A program made the position numbers and the translations under genes. Below the pieces are notes generated by a model that did not search any database, was not told the origin of the DNA, and saw only the letters and a program-made list of their open reading frames with translations. Below, one piece after another: positions 7,203-9,637 of a stretch of 9,637 nt of DNA. How positions within the stretch are numbered: the first letter of the stretch is position 1; each line of letters begins with the position of its first letter. This DNA is from Pyrinomonadaceae bacterium (lineage in GTDB: Bacteria; Acidobacteriota; Blastocatellia; Pyrinomonadales; Pyrinomonadaceae). The stretch lies in the NCBI GenBank assembly GCA_014379075.1, contig JACMMN010000095.1, positions 1-9,637 on the forward strand, written 5' to 3'.

Positions 7203-7297
7203 TGTTACTCTTGTTCGGTTTTTGTTCCTCTTATTCTGTGGTCGGATTTAAATCATAACCACGGAACAAGAAGAACAAAAACCGAACAAGACGAACA
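7203..7297. repeat. 95-nt imperfect palindrome with internal 20-nt direct repeats
   Basis: Arms 7203-7242 and 7258-7297 are inverted copies matching at 35 of 40 positions, including 19 perfect pairs (7209-7227 with 7273-7291). The 15-nt loop contains the palindrome GATTTAAATC (7245-7254). Each arm is itself built from two related units: 7262-7281 and 7282-7301 agree at 16 of 20 positions, with common core GAACAAGAnGAACA. In the minus-strand transcript from hldD to ribF two mismatches become G-U pairs, so the RNA hairpin would be very stable, ending 9 nt before the ribF ATG. There is no T-tract suited to termination at its ribF-side foot except the pyrimidine-rich arm itself. It is probably a dispersed intergenic repeat or a transcript-processing or stability structure. 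Confidence 0.8.
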
Positions 7298-7301
7298 GAA
7301 C

Positions 7302-8294
7302 TTATTCACCCAGAAACTTAGCGGGTATCAGATAGTTTTGCACGTAATCCGCGACAGCTTCTTTCAACGGGGTTACATCAGAATCAAAACCGGCATTGCG
7401 AAGGCGGGAAAGATCAGCCTGAGTACGATATTGATAGCGGTCACGCAGAAGTTCCGGCATGTCGATGAATTCAATATTCGGCGGCAGATCCATCGCGGCA
7501 AATATCGCGGCGGCTAATTCATTCCACGTCTGCATTTTGCCCGAACCGATATTGAACAGCCCTCCGGTGTCAGTAGCCCGCACGTTAGTAAGGGATCCAT
7601 AACCAGCAAAATGCAGCGTCATCTCGACCGCATCTTTTACATAAACAAAATCACGCCCGAATTCGCCGTCGGCATAATCGGGATGATGGCTTTTGAAAAG
7701 CTGTAATTTTCCGGTTTCGGTTATTTGCGAATACGCCTTGTTTACCAAGCTCCGCATATCGCCTTTGTGATCTTCGTTCGGCCCGAAAACATTGAAATAT
7801 TTCAGCCCAACAATGCGGTCGAACAAGCCGTTTCGGTGTGCGTATTTGTCGAACAAATGCTTCGAATACCCATACATATTCAGCGGCCGCAAACTGTCCA
7901 GATCTTCGCATCCGTCATTCATCCCCGCCGACCCATCACCATAAGTCGCCGCCGACGAAGCATAAATAAACCGCACATCATTCGCCACCGACCATTCGGC
8001 CAAGTCCTTTGTATATTGATAATTATTGCGAATCAAATAATCCGAATCGCGCTCGGTTGTCGACGAACAAGCGCCCAACTGAAAGATAGTCTCCGCATCC
8101 TTAAAGAGGTCAAGATCGTCAATAAAATCATCCGCGTCAAGATAATCAGCGAATTTTAGCGGCGCCAAATTCTTCCATTTATCGGTTTCATCAAGCCGAT
8201 CAACAATCAGTATATCCTCATAACCAAGCTCATTCAGCCGCCAGAGAATAGCACTGCCGATAAACCCTGCCCCGCCTGTAACAATTACCTTCAT
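7302..8294 (-). CDS. hldD: ADP-L-glycero-D-manno-heptose 6-epimerase
   Basis: HldD (RfaD) inverts C6 of ADP-D-glycero-D-manno-heptose, the last step in making the heptose donor for the LPS inner core; the enzyme is cytoplasmic and uses NADP. The 330-residue protein is an extended SDR with TGGAGFIGS (6-14). It has the active-site region SSAATYGDG (113-121) and the YxxxK pair Tyr141/Lys145 in MYGYSK, close to Tyr140/Lys144 of E. coli HldD. Family-specific stretches KYFNVFGPNEDHKGDM (165-180) and GEFGRDFVYVKDA (210-222) separate it from GalE-type epimerases. It is slightly longer than the E. coli enzyme (310). No Shine-Dalgarno precedes the ATG. A TATGAT hexamer 14 nt upstream (8309-8314) would give an almost leaderless mRNA. 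ribF follows after a 108-nt gap holding a large palindrome. Confidence 0.95.
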   Translation of the reverse strand: MKVIVTGGAGFIGSAILWRLNELGYEDILIVDRLDETDKWKNLAPLKFADYLDADDFIDDLDLFKDAETIFQLGACSSTTERDSDYLIRNNYQYTKDLAEWSVANDVRFIYASSAATYGDGSAGMNDGCEDLDSLRPLNMYGYSKHLFDKYAHRNGLFDRIVGLKYFNVFGPNEDHKGDMRSLVNKAYSQITETGKLQLFKSHHPDYADGEFGRDFVYVKDAVEMTLHFAGYGSLTNVRATDTGGLFNIGSGKMQTWNELAAAIFAAMDLPPNIEFIDMPELLRDRYQYRTQADLSRLRNAGFDSDVTPLKEAVADYVQNYLIPAKFLGE

Positions 8295-8415
8295 TATGTT
8301 TATAAAATATCATACGTCAGAGTATTGAGGCTTCACCAGATCGTGATATGTGGAGTGAAGAATGCCATAATCAGCTTCGGCAATCTTAGTAAGGTAATAT
8401 CGATAGGCAGCGAGT
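8295..8415. promoter_or_regulatory. divergent promoter region of hldD and the DUF6994-like gene
   Basis: This 121-nt gap must carry promoters for both outward-reading genes. On the minus strand TATGAT (8314-8309) is a plausible -10 box for hldD, 14 nt from its ATG, without a good TTGACA partner. A small inverted repeat CTTCAC/GTGAAG (8331-8336 with 8355-8360) lies in the middle and could be an operator. Nothing else stands out. Confidence 0.35.
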
Positions 8416-9150
8416 ATGATAAATGAAGTAGGTATAGACACCAAATTTGATTTCAGAACCGATGCAACAGGTCCTGACCCCGATAACACCAGCCCTACAT
8501 TGAAAAGGTATCATCAATTTTTATGGAGTAAGTTCCTGCCGAATGGTAAAATTTTCAATCTGGATAGTGAATCGGGAAATGGGTACCTTTATCATAAATC
8601 AGAACTCGGAGAGTTCGTTCTGACGAGCGATTCCGTGTTGCCAACTTTCTCAAGACGCAAGCGTTATGCGCTTATTGAGCAAATTCCACACGAAGATGTT
8701 GCACATTTTGATTACATTACCTACACGATTGGGGGAATGATGATATTCCCCGGCAATAAAATCGATGGTCGTATGACCATTAATGGAGCGCGAGGTTGTC
8801 ACCAAATAATTGCCGATAGATTTGACCTAACGGTAGAGTGTATCCGGCGATACTACGGCGGCGAAGAAAGTCCGCTTTATGCCGTTCTGGCCCGGTATGA
8901 TTCGTTTTTCCGGTTGTTTTCCGACTTCAAAGGTTATGTAGACTTCTTCTTATTACAGGATTTAGTAGTTGGCGATTACTCGGCCGTACGATTTTTTACA
9001 CCGTTTAATAATTTCCAGTCTTCACCCTTACCTCAAAATATTGAGGCCTACACGTTATTTAGAGAAAGAACGATTGCATTTGTCGAAAGTCGTAACGACC
9101 GCATTTTAGCTCATTGCGCAGATCATCCTCAAACGCATCGAGGCCAATGA
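8416..9150 (+). CDS. conserved protein of unknown function, DUF6994-like
   Basis: This is a 244-residue soluble-looking protein without signal peptide or membrane helix. It resembles the DUF6994 family as I remember it. Conserved-looking blocks include DPDNTSPTLKRYHQFLWSK (21-39), YLYHKSELGEF (57-67), TIGGMMIFPGNKIDG (104-118) and MTINGARG (120-127). The third is rich in aromatic and acidic residues (YDSFFRLFSDFKGYVDFF, 161-178). The regular use of His, Asp, Glu and Arg in these blocks would suit an enzyme or nucleic-acid-acting protein, but no known catalytic motif is evident and I assign no function. ATG 8416 has AGG 8 nt upstream. The last 31 codons (9059-9150) overlap the antitoxin gene on the other strand, and the final dozen residues (HCADHPQTHRGQ) look like read-on sequence rather than family core. 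Confidence 0.72.
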   Translation: MINEVGIDTKFDFRTDATGPDPDNTSPTLKRYHQFLWSKFLPNGKIFNLDSESGNGYLYHKSELGEFVLTSDSVLPTFSRRKRYALIEQIPHEDVAHFDYITYTIGGMMIFPGNKIDGRMTINGARGCHQIIADRFDLTVECIRRYYGGEESPLYAVLARYDSFFRLFSDFKGYVDFFLLQDLVVGDYSAVRFFTPFNNFQSSPLPQNIEAYTLFRERTIAFVESRNDRILAHCADHPQTHRGQ

Positions 9151-9325
9151 ATGAATCTTCGCCTTCATTAACGGCTTTTTCGCGATCTTCGAGGTACCCA
9201 AAATGCCAATCGGGCGGCTCGTCGTTAAGATTTTTTTCGCTCATATTCTTCCAGAGAGCCTCCATCAACTCGATCTGTTGTGCCGCGGTCATTTCATTAA
9301 TTTCCGGTATCGTCTGCACGTTCAT
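9059..9325 (-). CDS. addiction module antitoxin, TIGR02574/Unstab_antitox type (orphan)
   Basis: With ATG 9325 this is an 88-residue small acidic protein. It shows the family features: an N-terminal AAQQIELMEALWKNM (14-28), then EPPDWHFGYLEDREKAVNEG (36-55), then EDSFIGLD (56-63), close to the usual PP-W-x-LxxRxxxxxxGEDxFI pattern. Such antitoxins normally neutralise a RelE/ParE-type toxin encoded directly downstream. No toxin is visible there; instead the 3' end runs 92 nt into the convergent DUF6994-like gene. The last 14 residues (KCGRYDFRQMQSFFL region) exceed the usual family end. ATG 9325 is preferred over the abutting ATG 9367 because it gives the usual N-terminus and because an extended -10 box lies between them. 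ATG 9292 is another option. The role here is uncertain without a partner. Confidence 0.75.
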   Translation of the reverse strand: MNVQTIPEINEMTAAQQIELMEALWKNMSEKNLNDEPPDWHFGYLEDREKAVNEGEDSFIGLDAFEDDLRNELKCGRYDFRQMQSFFL

Positions 9326-9331
9326 GAGCAA

Positions 9332-9340
9332 ATTATAACA
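9332..9340 (-). promoter_or_regulatory. extended -10 promoter of the antitoxin gene
   Basis: On the minus strand TGTTATAAT is a perfect extended -10 element (TGn + TATAAT). It lies 6 nt before the ATG at 9325, so the expected transcription start falls at or within a base or two of that ATG, giving a leaderless mRNA. A weak TTGGTG lies 15 nt upstream. If the true start were ATG 9292, the leader would be about 33 nt. Confidence 0.55.
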
Positions 9341-9367
9341 CAGCGAAACGGACACCAAGTTAGTCAT

Positions 9368-9637
9368 TTACCATCCCAAAATAAAAGCAAACATCAACGG
9401 TGCCACAATCGAAGCGTCCGATTCAACAATAAATTTCGGAGTGCTCGCTTCGAGTTTGCCCCAAGTAATTTTCTCATTCGGAACCGCTCCCGAATAGCCG
9501 CCGTAGCTGGTGGTTGAATCGGATATCTGGCAGAAATAGCCCCAAACCGGGATGTTGTCACGCTGTAGGTCCTGGTGGAGCATCGGGACGACGCAGATCG
9601 GGAAATCGCCCGCGATGCCGCCGCCGATCTGGAAAAA
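9368..9637 (-). CDS. deoxyhypusine synthase-like protein, C-terminal part (cut by window edge)
   Basis: The frame is open from 9637 to the TAA at 9370-9368, giving 89 visible residues; the true start lies outside the window and ATG 9583 is internal. The visible part starts with FFQIGGGIAGDFPICVVPM. It continues with CQISDSTTSYGGYSGAVPNE and ITWGKLE, and ends with a hydrophobic VESDASIVAPLMFA stretch. This order (GGG, S-G-A-x-P-[ND]-E, WGK, D-A-S/T-hydrophobic) is that of the deoxyhypusine synthase fold. The Lys of WGK corresponds to the lysine that carries the aminobutyl group in the eukaryotic enzyme. Bacteria lack the eIF5A target, so members here are thought to act in polyamine metabolism (for example homospermidine-type products). 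That is inference for this gene. The antitoxin gene follows 42 nt downstream on the same strand. Confidence 0.88.
   Translation of the reverse strand, partial: FFQIGGGIAGDFPICVVPMLHQDLQRDNIPVWGYFCQISDSTTSYGGYSGAVPNEKITWGKLEASTPKFIVESDASIVAPLMFAFILGW

Noticed and set aside
7194..7301. FMN riboswitch ahead of ribF.
   Set aside because: The conserved FMN-element sequence blocks are absent; the gap is occupied by the GAACAAGA palindrome.
6897..7517. A 206-residue open frame on the plus strand.
   Set aside because: It spans antisense of ribF, the palindrome and antisense of hldD, with no recognisable protein.
8416..9058. A hidden RelE/ParE toxin partner downstream of the antitoxin on the minus strand.
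   Set aside because: No minus-strand frame of suitable length or resemblance is present; the region is the plus-strand DUF6994-like gene.
9326..9367. ATG 9367 as the antitoxin start, abutting the preceding TAA with GGGA 6 nt upstream.
   Set aside because: It adds a hydrophobic 14-residue leader not typical of the family, and the extended -10 box would lie inside the gene; it is kept only as an alternative.

Overview
This looks like ordinary chromosome from a Gram-negative bacterium with roughly balanced base composition. hldD (an LPS inner-core heptose enzyme), a secreted carbohydrate-binding-9-like protein and a bacterial deoxyhypusine-synthase-like protein sit among housekeeping genes. That mix, plus the general look of the proteins, suggests Acidobacteriota (Blastocatellia/Pyrinomonadaceae-like). 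This is inference from protein resemblance, not a proven placement. I see no phage, IS element, CRISPR array, rRNA or tRNA, and no stretch over 300 bases without a gene.

Layout. (1) 1-792, minus: a class I SAM-methyltransferase-like protein, divergent from (2) 890-1663, plus: an SDR oxidoreductase. The gap between them holds heptamer repeats and an inverted repeat. (3) 1749-2453, plus: a NicO/UreH-type metal permease, preceded by a strong 72-nt hairpin. (4) 6129 down to 2467, minus: a probable operon of an ABC1/UbiB-type kinase, a soluble MprF-C-like (DUF2156) protein that overlaps it in a TAATG junction, and an exported CBM9-like protein. (5) 8294 down to 6240, minus: hldD then ribF, separated by a 95-nt imperfect palindrome. 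(6) 8416-9150, plus: a conserved protein of unknown function (DUF6994-like), whose 3' end overlaps (7) 9325-9059, minus: an apparently orphan addiction-module antitoxin. (8) 9637-9368, minus: the C-terminal part of a deoxyhypusine-synthase-like enzyme, cut by the window edge.

The kinase and the DUF2156 protein both belong to families tied to membrane lipids or quinones, and translational coupling suggests they work together. hldD and ribF are housekeeping genes (LPS core; FMN/FAD). The SDR and the permease are co-directional and may be co-transcribed through the hairpin.

The most unusual signal is non-coding. Three sequence-unrelated inverted repeats (825-878, 1669-1740, 7203-7297) each end 8-11 nt before a start codon (SDR, permease, ribF). 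They may be dispersed intergenic repeats or translational control hairpins. The antitoxin also has a perfect extended -10 box (TGTTATAAT) placed so that its mRNA would be leaderless, and no toxin gene is visible. I did not find clear evidence of a wholly new multi-gene system.
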